Shown here in pieces: positions 54,345 to 64,000 of a stretch of 64,000 bases of DNA. Each line of letters begins with the position of its first letter. Position 1 is the first letter of the stretch. The DNA is from Gentiana macrophylla (lineage: Eukaryota > Streptophyta > Magnoliopsida > Gentianales > Gentianaceae): positions 109,673,845-109,737,844 of the forward strand of contig CM047805.1 in the NCBI GenBank assembly GCA_026214975.1. The letters are read 5' to 3'. Position numbers and translations under genes: made by a program. The notes below the pieces were generated by a model. The model ran no database searches. It saw only the letters and a list, made by a program, of their open reading frames with translations, and was not told where the DNA came from.

Positions 54345-56181
54345 TCTTGGTCCTTTTGGAAAGGCAAACACAAGTTTAGAGGGGGGTGAATAAACTTGTC
54401 ACCAAAAACCTAACTGAGAACTGAGTCTTGTACAGATTGATTAACAATTAATGTTCAGTTTTAACTTGTGTGGAGTTGAGCTGACAAAGCTGAGTTTAAG
54501 TCAAACTGACTTATGCAAAACTGAGTCAACCAGCAGCGGATATAGATTTTAGCCTTTATCTGGATCTTGTTATTCTATAAGAAAAAGATGTCTATGCAAA
54601 ACTGAATTCTGGTGAATGTTAGTTTGTGAACTGTGTATGCTTATAACAATCAGTTTCAGTATGCTGTATAAACAAATATAAATGTTGTAAAAGTAAATAA
54701 CAGAATGAAAATGCGTAAAGTAAGTAGAGCAAGAATTATAGTGGTTCCAGGTGGTGTAATCCTGTCAGTCCACTCTTCCCCTGTGATGTAGGAGGAAAAT
54801 TTCACTAGAACTCCTTGAGGTAGGCTATTACAAAAAGTCCTATATGATAGTCCTTGACTAATCCCTAGTGTCACTATCTAAACAACTAAAGAACAGGTTG
54901 GATTGTTGCTCTTCAACTGCTTGAGCCACTGGTCCTTAGAGGGTTGTATTGCCTCTTCACCAGCTACCACCACAAACACAGTCTACCTGACTGCAAACGT
55001 CACAACTGTCCTTGGCAACTCCTTGACCGGATTGCTTCACAGTCTAAACCTTTGATTAAGAATCAAAGTTGGGCTGAGAATCAATTAATTGATCCTCTCT
55101 TGTGGTTCTTTAAAGTGTAGAAATCTGGATAAGATCGATGTAGCTTGAACACTTGAAGAATTCTAGATATGATCTTGTTGAACGCAAATAATGTTAGCAA
55201 TTCGAATGAACGAGACTTGTGCACAAAAATGCTTGTAATCTTGTTAATTCTAGGTGTTTGATCCTTGGGGCAAAGTCCTCTATTTATAATGTGATGTCCA
55301 ACGTTCAACTTGCTTGAATTCGAATTGTATCAACGTCTATCTTGTAACGGCTATATATAGTGACAGTTCTGACTTGTCAGTATTTCATCTAATAGAGTTG
55401 TTTCCTTTACAACGTTCGAATGTTATTCCAGTTTGTTGGAAGACTGACTATAAAACTGAGTTTCCTGATCAGTTTTATACTGAGTATGTAAGTTTTCAGT
55501 TTACTAACTGACTTAGAGCATTAACTGAGTTTTCACTCTTCTTCAAAAACTTCAGTATTCTATTTATCTGTTTATATGTGACTGAATCAGATTACACCAT
55601 TCCTTATAAATATCATCTAAGATATCATTGTCCTTACGATACTTAGGTCTACTACAAGATCCATAAAGTCAGTTCAGGCCATCACAGACTTACCTGAATT
55701 CTAACTTTACAGTCTCGGTTTAAAATCTTCATAACTGAGTTTGAACCCTCAGTTGTTCAATCTTCCTTAACTGAGTGTGTGTCCCTCAGTTCTTCAAATA
55801 CTGAGTTCGTTCCCTCAGCCTTCAGTTCTAGATAATCCAACCAAGTCTGTGTCCCTCAGCGAACTTACCGTCTTCAGTTCTGAGTGAACTTTTAGTTCTA
55901 GTTGTACATCTTCAGTCTTAGGTTCAGTTCCAGTTATTTAGATGATTTTTAGTTTCTTAGATGATTTCCAGTTTCTGTTCTACGACACTTCTATCTATTG
56001 CAGTGCTTGTCTGATATAACCTATACAATTATCAGACTCTAGTAAAACCTATACATTCAGTTCTAGACATCTTTTAGCTTTCCACTATAACAGTTAGTTT
56101 CAACACTTCATCAATGGAGTGTTAACAAACATGTTCTGGAATAAGATGAATAATCATCAAAACTAAATTTTATTCTCAACA
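54345..56181 (-). mobile_element. Sirevirus 1, 5' LTR (1837 bp)
   Basis: It starts TCTTGGTCC, the TG terminus mutated to TC, and ends TATTCTCAACA. Collinear with 43944-45707, with scattered substitutions and small gaps. Its TATA region is not obvious. Contains the CTGAG...CTCAG hairpin words at 55730-55865. Confidence 0.92.
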
Positions 56182-56186
56182 GTAAT

Positions 56187-57263
56187 ATTATTATTATGAA
56201 TAATGAAAGTACTTTTGTTATTATACATTTTTTTATTGCAATAAACCAATTTATTATAGTATATATAATAATGTCCTTAGTATTAACCTATGATAGAGAA
56301 ACCATAATAGTGATTATGGTTGATGAGATCTTGACTCACTTTAAATGGTTTGATACTTTAATATATATCTCGATCTATTCGTATTTACTATTAAATGTGA
56401 CATTCTTGGTACGGTTAGACTATCGCGTATTATATGTCTTTTATCTTTTAAAAATAGTGATAAATCTCATCTATCATAGTGTAGGGATACTTGATCTGTA
56501 TGTGGATCTGTTTTAGAGAATGCGCATGTTAGATTGACCCACTTACTTTAGTAAGTGTCACACTATGTGACGGTTGTGTAATTATCCTTAGACCGGAGTC
56601 TTCATAACATCATGGTGTGGATTGTCATGCTTTGACGCTATGGAGATTTCCTATAATCATGGGGTGATCATTCGGTAGTGCTTGGGTATGATATTGAAGC
56701 ATGCTTAGGATTTATGTTGCTTGTCCGGAAATTGCGTATCGTAATAGTATGAGTAAATATCCGAATTGGCCTTCTTATAAGGAATGTCTTATTCTCGAAT
56801 GTCTTTGTAATGGAGAAGTAATGAGTTACTTCTAGGGGAAAGATATCCAGATTATAAGATATTTTCGGTATGTTTTGACACTCGAGCTATGACTATATGG
56901 ATAATATATTAGTGATAAGATTCTATTTACACAATAACCGTTTCACATGAAAGGTAGTAGTCAAAGCACTTTACTTTTCCGATGATTGGGGATAATGGCG
57001 TGTTGCTAGACGCTAATCATGATCGTTAGCAGTGAAGGGCATTTTGGTAAATGTAATTGATACTTATGGCCAACATATTCGGGAGTCTAGCGGGTCACAC
57101 ACATATGAGCTTCTAGCCAGAATTAAACAGTGGTTATAGTGATAACCAAATCAATAATTATTTCTACCGACTATTAAATATTATAGTGATAAACTAATAT
57201 AGTGATATTTATTTATTATGGATAAAAACACAAGATATTAAGTTGTAGATTAATTAAATGACC

Positions 57264-57340
<77 letters not shown>

Positions 57341-57890
57341 TATGCTGTAGCTCCAAATGTGTGTGTGTATGATACATATGTATTTTACAATTTAATTAAT
57401 GGATTCTTTGATATAAGATATTAAATAAAATATATTTAATTCATTAATTCCTTATATTATTGCGAAAATGTTTTATGTCTCCCTACTCCACATAGGAAGC
57501 TTCTCCTTAGCGATTTGGGAGACATATGGGGCTCCACTTCCCCTATATAAGTGGAGGTGTCGAGCTACTTTCTATCACAATTACACAAGTATTATCTGAC
57601 TAGAAAATAATAAAGCTTCCTTGAAAGATTATTTAGAGACAGAGAAAAGGCAGTCTAGAAGCTGAGTATTTCAAACACTAATCCAATCAAGGATTACGGT
57701 TGGAGGTTCGTGTGGATCAACGGTAGAGGTCGAATACTTGAGCGGCTCCGTCTACACCGTAGACAAAAATTTGATCCATTTTAGATCTATCTGGTATGAA
57801 TCTGTATAATTTCACTTTGTTTATTGTTTAAACGAAGTCGATTCTGATTAAAAAGAAATAAGAATTTTAAAACTTAGTCGATTCTGGTTG
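56187..57890 (+). mobile_element. Copia B LTR hosting the Sirevirus, right piece
   Basis: Resumes with ATTATTATTATGAATAATGA after the duplicated GTAAT, as in 38030. It follows the B LTR through the CTATGTGACGGTTGTGTAAT block to GTTTAAACGAAGTCGATTC, then loses the standard end near 57890. Contains (AT)n at 57267-57337. The 106-residue plus frame 56196-56516 is spurious. Confidence 0.85.
57267..57337. repeat. (AT)n microsatellite
   Basis: Pure AT run at about the same relative place as the (AT)n run in the B LTR at 43188. Confidence 0.95.
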
Positions 57891-57916
57891 AATCGTTTAG
57901 TTAATCAAGGAAAGAC

Positions 57917-59529
57917 TGTTTGAAAACATCAAAGCATAAAAGACTCTGTATATTCCAATGCACAATTAATGCAGTAAATCAAAAATTCAAAAATTTAGAT
58001 AATTATAACTTCTAACTAATATTATTTTGTAATGTGTGTGTAGCAACCTAAATGATATATCTTTTATAATCTAATTTGCCGACACTAATATAAGGTAGGT
58101 TTTAATAATCCCAGTGTGGCAATGCGAATTACGAAGTTTATTACTTAGAAACCTGGTTAGTTTTATATCTAAATAATAAATTTTGTACATGATCCGGGTA
58201 TAAAGGTAGACCTGAATCACATACCCAAGAGGCACAGGTAACCCGATCAATTCGTCATAATCATCAATGTGATGATCATTGAGACTCAGAATTGCATAAG
58301 AGACATATCTTCATCTTTGACATAAGACAAATCGGATCTATACATGTTTGAATCACAAACACAAGGTTTCATCAAACATTCATCAAGAACATCATATGGT
58401 TTCATAGAGAGACTCAAGATATACAAAACCATATACTTGTTTAGAGACAAAAATCATGAATCACCGGTTTTAGACATGATTTCTGTTAATGCAGGACCCG
58501 TATAAGTATGGTACAAACACAGACTGGATTTATAACATACTTATGTCTTTCAGATTGACTCATTCCTTAATCAAAAGTGTAGATGAGATTTCATAAGTCA
58601 ATCAGAGAGAAATTAAAGGATAAAATAAGACAAGTATCATACCGGTGCTTACCATTTTCGATTTAGGTTAGTTATGAGCCCAGAAGTGTTGCATGTTCAT
58701 TAGATCAAAATAAAACAGCCACCAGACTTTATTAAGTGTCACAAGATCAAACCTTTTTCTCGATCCATTTTTCAAGACTTCGATTCAGTTATAACTCATC
58801 CAAGAAATGCTACCAGATGAAGCTACCACGCCTTTGAGATGGTTTATGAGACTGCATGTTTAGGATATGGCAACATATTTGGATTTGAGAAGTTATCTCA
58901 TCTTTATCGGAAAGTGGAGAGCGGCTGGTTTCGTTAATCGAAGGAAAGAGGACAACTTCATAGAAGACTTAACCTTCTCAGCAAATTCAAAATAGTAGAA
59001 GGATTCTCGATCATGAAGACAATCGGAAAAATGAGACAGTCATCGGAGATAGTTCTCCAATTTAGGGTTAGGAAGATGAACGAGTTCCAGAAGCTGAGAG
59101 TTGAGAGGGGTGGAGAGCATTCAGGAATGAAAGCGGCAAAAAACTGAAGGCAGAGTTAGGGTTTCAGCTTAAATATGGTAGGATGATTAATTAGTTAGGC
59201 ATGCTTAGAAATTTTAGGCCCAATGATTAAAGAAAGATAGTTATATGAAAGGCAGAGCCCAAATTTGCAGTGTAGGCAATTTGTATTATAACACCATATC
59301 ATATATAATGTGCTGATAAAAAAAGTATGTACATCAAACACAAGTGTTTTGAATCATTTATGGTTTGTAATTCAGGGAACCTGCAAAAACAACGAAGATG
59401 CCATTGTAAGTCATAAAACATCTTGGTAGGGTTAGTCACAGACAAATTATATATATATGGCACATAATTTTAGGTACTATAAAATTAATCAAACATACAG
59501 ATTACTGTGGGCACAACAATATCCCAACA
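57917..59529 (-). mobile_element. 3' LTR of copia element D (about 1.6 kb)
   Basis: The right edge reads ...CAATATCCCAACA at 59529, followed by ATTCTCCCCCTTTT, the complement of a polypurine tract (AAAAGGGGGAGAAT), so a minus-strand 3' LTR. The left edge TGTTTGAAAAC at 57917 is the best TG candidate (TGTT/AACA ends). No genes inside. Confidence 0.7.
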
Positions 59530-59543
59530 ATTCTCCCCCTTTT
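59530..59543 (-). promoter_or_regulatory. Copia D polypurine tract
   Basis: ATTCTCCCCCTTTT on the plus strand, directly beside the LTR edge. Confidence 0.75.
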
Positions 59544-59689
59544 GATTGATTTTACAAAATACCTACGCTCCCCCTAAATTGCAGCTTCCCCTATATATGT
59601 ACATCTCTCCCTCTTATTTTGAAAAAGGAATCCAAAGAAGGTCCTAAAGAGGAACCATACATAGGTCACTACACAGCTTTTAGAACAAA

Positions 59690-59752
59690 GCCTAGGGTAG
59701 AGGCTTCGTGAAAATGTTGGCGACTTGCCGTGCAGTAGGCACAAACTCTATA
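59690..59752 (-). pseudogene. Copia D RNase H C-terminal tail
   Basis: From 59752 the minus strand reads IEFVPTARQVANIFTKPLP then a stop, the last conserved block of copia RNase H (Y(I/V)PT..Q.AD(I/L)(F/L)TK(P/A)L). Sirevirus copy 2 inserted right here, cutting off the rest of D. Confidence 0.85.
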
Positions 59753-61552
59753 TGTTGGTCCCTTGGAAAGGCTAAAACAAGTTTAGAGGGGGGTGAATAT
59801 AATTGTCACAAAAAAAATAGATTTTAAGTCTGATTAAGTTCAATTTAATACTTGTGTGGAGTTGAGCTGACTTACCTGAGTATAAGTCAAACTGACTTAT
59901 GCTGAAACTGAGTCAACCGGCAGCGGATATATTTTGCCTTTATACGGATCTTTTTGTTTCTAAGAAAAAGCTTATGAGTATGCAAAATTAATTCTGGAGA
60001 ATGTCAGTTTGTGACTGTAAGTGAATAGCGATCAGTTTGTTCAGTTATGTTGTATGAAAAACTTATATAAATACAATCACACAAACTATAATAAAATTGA
60101 CAATAAGTAAAATGTGTAAAGTAAGTAAGGCAAGAATTATAGTGGTTCCATGTGGTGTAATCCTGTCAGTCCACTCTTCCCCTGTGATGCAAAGGAAAAT
60201 TCCACTAGAACTTTTTAGGTAGCCGGTTACAAAAGGTCCTAATTGATAGTCCTTGACTAATCCTTAGCTTCACTATCTAAACAACTGTAAAATAGGTGTG
60301 ATTGCTGCTCTGCAACTGCTTGGGACACTGGTCCTTAAACGGTTGTATTTCCTCTTCACCAGCTCCACCACAAACACACTCTTCCCGACTGCTGTGACAA
60401 CAATTGTCCTCGGCCAATCCTAAACCGGATTGCTTCATAGTCTAAACTTTGATAAAAATCAAAGTTGGGCTGAGTTGATTATCGCTTGTGGTTCTTCTAA
60501 GTGTTGGATTCTTGATTGAGTCTTTGTAGCTTGAACACTTGAAGAATTCTGGATATGATCTTGTTGAGCGCAAAGATTGATAGCAATTCAGATGAACAAG
60601 ACTTGGGCACAATAACGCTTGTATTCTCGTGTTGTTGTGTAGTGATCTTTGATGCCAAGTCCTCTACATATAGTGTGAGGTCCAACGTTCATCTTGCTTG
60701 ACTTTTGAATTCTATCAACGTATATATTTTCTGATGTCAAATGTCAGTGACCGTTCTGACATGTCAGTTCTTCATCCTATATCATTCCCTGATTTGTAAC
60801 GTTCATATGTAAGTTCAGTTCTTTGGATGACTGACTTTAAAACTGAGTATCTTGATTAGTTTTAGTCTAAGTATGTTAGTTATCAGTTTGTCAACTGACT
60901 TAGAGCATTAACTGAGTTTTTACTCTTCTTCAAAATTTAGTACTCTATTCATCTGATTTTACTTGACTTAATCAGAGTTCCCCCTTTTTTTAAATAAATC
61001 ATCTAAGATATCATTGTTCTTATAATTCTTAGGTCTTCATAGAAGATCCATAAAGTCAGTTCAGGCCAACATAGACTTACCTGAATTCTAACTTTACAGT
61101 CTCGACTTTAATCTTCATAACTGAGTTTGAACCCTCAGTCTTCATTCTTCAATAACTGAGTATGTGTCCCTCAGTTCTTCATCTACTGAGTTTTTTCCCT
61201 CAACCTTCAGCTTCTAGATAAGTCAACCGAGTTTGTATCCCTCAGTGAACTTACCTTCTTCAGTTCTGAGTGAACTTCAGTTCTAGGTTCTGAGTGACAT
61301 TTTCAGTTTACGTCAATATCCAGTTTTCTAGATGATTTCTAGTTCTCAGTTTTATGACTCTCTAACTAAAACAGTGCTTGTCTGATATAACCTATACAAT
61401 TATCATACTCTAATAAATCCTATACATTTAGTTCTAGACATCTTTTAGCTTTTCACTATAACAGCTAGCTTCAGCACTTCATCAATGGGGTGTAACAATC
61501 AAACAGATAAATAAGATGAATCATCATCAAAACTCAAATTTTATTTCTAACA
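59753..61552 (-). mobile_element. Sirevirus 2, 3' LTR (1800 bp)
   Basis: TGTTGGTCCCTTGGAAAGGC...TTATTTCTAACA, collinear with the LTRs of copy 1 and including the AGTTTAGAGGGGGGTGAATA block. CTGAG...CTCAG hairpin words are at 61120-61245. Confidence 0.9.
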
Positions 61553-61566
61553 ATTTCCCCCATTTT
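61553..61566 (-). promoter_or_regulatory. Sirevirus 2 polypurine tract
   Basis: ATTTCCCCCATTTT on the plus strand (complement AAAATGGGGGAAAT), beside the LTR. Confidence 0.85.
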
Positions 61567-61699
61567 GATGATGCCAAAACCCTCCTTAGAAGAAAAGCTT
61601 AAAGATAAAAACAATGCAAAAACAAGGTAAAACTAGAAACTGGATATATCATTCAAATTCACAAAAACTGGAATAAGTTACACAATTGATGATAAAAAC

Positions 61700-63154
61700 T
61701 GAAATATAAGCTAAGCAGATTTTTGTGTAACTAAAATGAATTTTCTTTGTTTATCATGAAAGTGATATTCATTTTCCAACTTTATCTTCCTTGGAAAAGG
61801 TTCTAAGATAGTGAACTTGGCTTGTCAACTTCCATTTTCTCCATAGAGCTAACTTAAGAAGATCGCTTTCACGTTTGTAGTATCTTCAAATTCAGCAATG
61901 TATGTTTTCATTTGTTCTTTCTTGTCTTTGATCTAAAGTTTCACTTCAATCTTCTTCATCTTCTTGTAGTTTGCCATTTTCTGATTATGAAATTCATCAG
62001 ACAAGAAGTAAGTAAGAGATTCTTCATAATTCATGTTCTTGTACTTGGTCTAGATAGGATTGCAATCCTTAACAAATTTCATCCATAGATCGTGTGTAAG
62101 AGTAGCTCTTTTCTCTCCAGGTTGGCTGTATTTCAAAATAAGCTGCTCATCTCTGAGTTCATCAGTTTCTTTGATATAGGATCTGGTTGCTGACTTTCCT
62201 TTCTTCAATTCTATCAGTTCAGCTTCTAGCTTCAGCTTCTGTTCTTGTTACTTTAGCTTTTTTTCTTCTACTTCCTATTTTTGGCATCATACAACTGATT
62301 GATTAATAAATGAGTTGCTTTTTGATCATCTGATATGCCTTTTTGAGAAGTTAGAACCTCTTTAAGCTGAGTTTCTAAGCCAAAAATTATATGATTCAGG
62401 TGCCATTCAGCTTGAGCTTGAATTTCATGATCCTCCGGGGTTGTGATTTCAAACTTTTTCTTTAGTTTGATAATTTTAGAAATTGAGTTAGAAGTTGTCT
62501 TCTTGATAGTGTCTAGCTTTGAATGAACTGAGACATCAGTCTTTGTCCTGTAATCCAAGTATCCAGATATTCTTGACAATAGAGCATTATACTCTTCTTT
62601 CTGGTTAAGCATACTGTCCAAGGTTGATTGGACTTTTTTCAGTTCTTTAGCTGTCAACATTTCCGTTGGATCTTGTTCTTCATTGATTCTAGACTGATTT
62701 TTATCTTCTATCAACATCAATTGTTTATTGTCAGCTTCTTCTTCTACTTTCTGATTTTCAGTTGTCTGATTCCCAACTGGCAATTCTTTCTGCTGAGTAT
62801 CAGTTTTTCCTTCTTGACCTTCAGTTTGTGCTTCTGGCTGTAAAAATGTACTATGTTCTGCTTCTTTCCTTGAATCATCATCCTAATCATCGTCTTTCTT
62901 CTTTAAAACATCCTTCAGTATAGATGATTCAGGAGCTTTTTCTTCAAGTTTCTTATAGCATCTTGTAAGGAATTCATCCAAGGGAAATAATGCATATAAG
63001 TCTTCTACTCCAAGGATTTCTATGAAAAACTTTTCTTCAGTATTTAGAATATCCTTAACAGATTCCCGAGAGTCTTCCGTTTTGAGCTTCATTCTCATCA
63101 GTTTGATGATTTTTTTCGGGTTCAAAGATGCATTTTGATTGCTGAAATTGCTGA
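61700..63154 (-). pseudogene. Extra sense ORF of Sirevirus 2, N-terminal half deleted
   Basis: Aligns with the C-terminal half of the extra ORF of copy 1. From 63125: KIIKLMRMKLKTEDSRESVK and VEDLYALFPLDEFLTRCYKK. From 62783: KELKKVQSTLDSMLNQKEEY, NALLSRISGYLDYRTKTDVS, QAQAEWHLNHIIFGLETQLK and EVLTSQKGISDDQKATHLLI. In this copy the last two blocks stay in one frame (171 aa), which confirms that the copy-1 pieces belong to one protein. The globular N-terminal domain is absent: sequence jumps at about 63155 straight into RNase H. Confidence 0.75.
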
Positions 63155-64000
63155 CATAGAGAAGTGATGTCTCACATCAATATGCTTTGTCCTTGAGTGC
63201 AAAACTAGATTATTAGTTATGGCTATTGCACTTGTATTATCACACATTATAGGAATCAAACCTTCTTCTATCCCATAATCTCTTAACTATTGTCTTATCC
63301 ATAAAACTTGAGCACAACAGCTTCCAGCTGCTATATACTCAGCTTCAGCTATTGATGTTGAGATTGAGTTTTGCTTCTTACTGAACCATGACACAAGTCC
63401 ATTGCCTAGTAAATGACATGTGCCTGGAGTGCTTTTTCTGTCAACTTTGCATCCAGCATAATCTGAGTCTGAGTAGGATATCAGCTTGAATTCTCCTTCT
63501 TTTGAGTACCATATCCGTACCTCCTATTGTGTCTTTAGATACTTTAAGGTTCTCTTGACAGCTGTAAGATGACTTTCTTTAGGTCTGGTTTGAAATTTGG
63601 CACAAACACCAACTGCAAAGGATGTGTCTGGTCTACTTGCTGTGAGGTAAAGTAGACTTCCAATCATTCTTCTGTAGAGAGTTTGATCTACATCCTTGCC
63701 ATCTTTGTCTTCATTTAATCTGTTGTTGGTTCCAATAGGTGTTGCAATGCTACCACTTTTCTCCATTCCAAACTTTTTGAAGCAATTCTTGGTCTGATGA
63801 ATGAATATTCCTCCATCCATCTATTTCACTTGTAAATTGAGAAAGTAATTCAGTTCTCCCATCATACTCATCTGAAATTTTCTCTTCATCAAACTTGCAA
63901 ATTTTTCACAGAGTTGTTCATTTTCAGATCCAAAAATAATATCATTAACATAGATTTGAACTAGGAGGGTACTTTCATCGATTTTCATTCTGAAAAGGGT
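63155..64000 (-). pseudogene. Sirevirus 2 reverse transcriptase end and RNase H, truncated
   Basis: From the window edge the minus strand reads the end of RT (ENEQLCEKFASLMK, MSMMGELNYFLNLQVK then a stop; MDGGIFIHQTKN from 63820). Then KKFGMEKSGSIATPIGTNNR, RRMIGSLLYLTASRPDTSFA and KESHLTAVKRTLKYLKTQ. A frameshift near 63524 leads to RNase H LISYSDSDYAGCKVDRKST, AEAEYIAAGSCCAQVLWIR and LVLHSRTKHIDVRHH, ending at the deletion point near 63155. RNase H therefore lacks its last ~40 residues. The rest of the element lies right of the window. Confidence 0.92.

Larger units (their letters stand above)
43944..56181 (-). mobile_element. Sirevirus-like Ty1/copia element 1, complete, nested in a B LTR
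   Basis: 12,238 bp with ends TGTTGGTCC and CTCAACA and GTAAT directly repeated outside (43939-43943 and 56182-56186). Order on the minus strand: 5' LTR (right), Met primer site, gag with zinc knuckle, protease, integrase, RT, RNase H, a ~2.5-kb extra ORF, polypurine tract, 3' LTR (left). Sense coding capacity behind RNase H, long LTRs beginning with the AGAGGGGGGTGAAT block, and VQIYVDDIIFGS in RT fit the Sirevirus genus. Stops and frameshifts occur in every gene. Confidence 0.92.

Overview
The window reads as nuclear DNA of a flowering plant, most likely a eudicot. It is AT-rich and intron-poor, and it is packed with Ty1/copia and Ty3/gypsy LTR retrotransposons, MITEs and a TRIM-like element. 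It holds one clear host gene, an EXORDIUM/PHI-1-like protein at 29338-30279 (+). The species cannot be told from sequence alone. Element families are called below from motifs and termini that can be read directly; no database was searched.

Layout. 1-3572: 5' end of a minus-strand Athila/Tat-type gypsy element (gag remnant, tRNA-Asp primer site, 2.25-kb LTR). 4274-6052: decayed LTR of copia family 'B' carrying a Stowaway MITE. 6055-11279: decayed minus-strand copia element 'C' carrying a hAT MITE and an unclassified insert. 11280-22646: Tat-lineage gypsy element inserted in the 5' LTR of C, bounded by a 5-bp duplication. It has gag, protease, RT, two RNase H domains and integrase on the minus strand, an apparently spliced antisense gene on the plus strand, and a solo LTR nested in its second RNase H. 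22647-28664: rest of the C LTR, a plus-strand copia fragment 'E' and a chromovirus-like LTR. Most of this block is one half of an old tandem duplication whose other half begins in C near 10731. 28665-30688: promoter, coding region and 3' flank of the EXORDIUM-like gene.

30689-36699: gypsy LTR 'F', a gag-only element 'G', the integrase/chromodomain end of chromovirus 'H', and a TRIM-like element. 37944-43841: a B-family copia 5' end (LTR, Met-tRNA primer site, leader, gag start), broken by a Sirevirus LTR fragment and a CCCTA-rich repeat, then part of another B LTR. 43860-57890: a B LTR split by a complete 12.2-kb Sirevirus-like copia element (43944-56181, duplication GTAAT). 57917-59752: LTR and RNase H tail of copia 'D', into which a second Sirevirus copy (59753 to the window end) has inserted.

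How it fits together. Apart from the EXORDIUM-like gene, this is layered transposon sediment. The order of events can be read from interrupted LTRs and target-site duplications. All the large elements show stops, frameshifts or altered catalytic residues, so none looks autonomous now. The biologically most interesting parts are the extra genes carried by two lineages: the antisense, intron-containing gene of the Tat element, and the long sense extra ORF behind RNase H in both Sirevirus copies. LTR-encoded palindromic hairpins, one of which shows paired changes in both arms, are also of interest.
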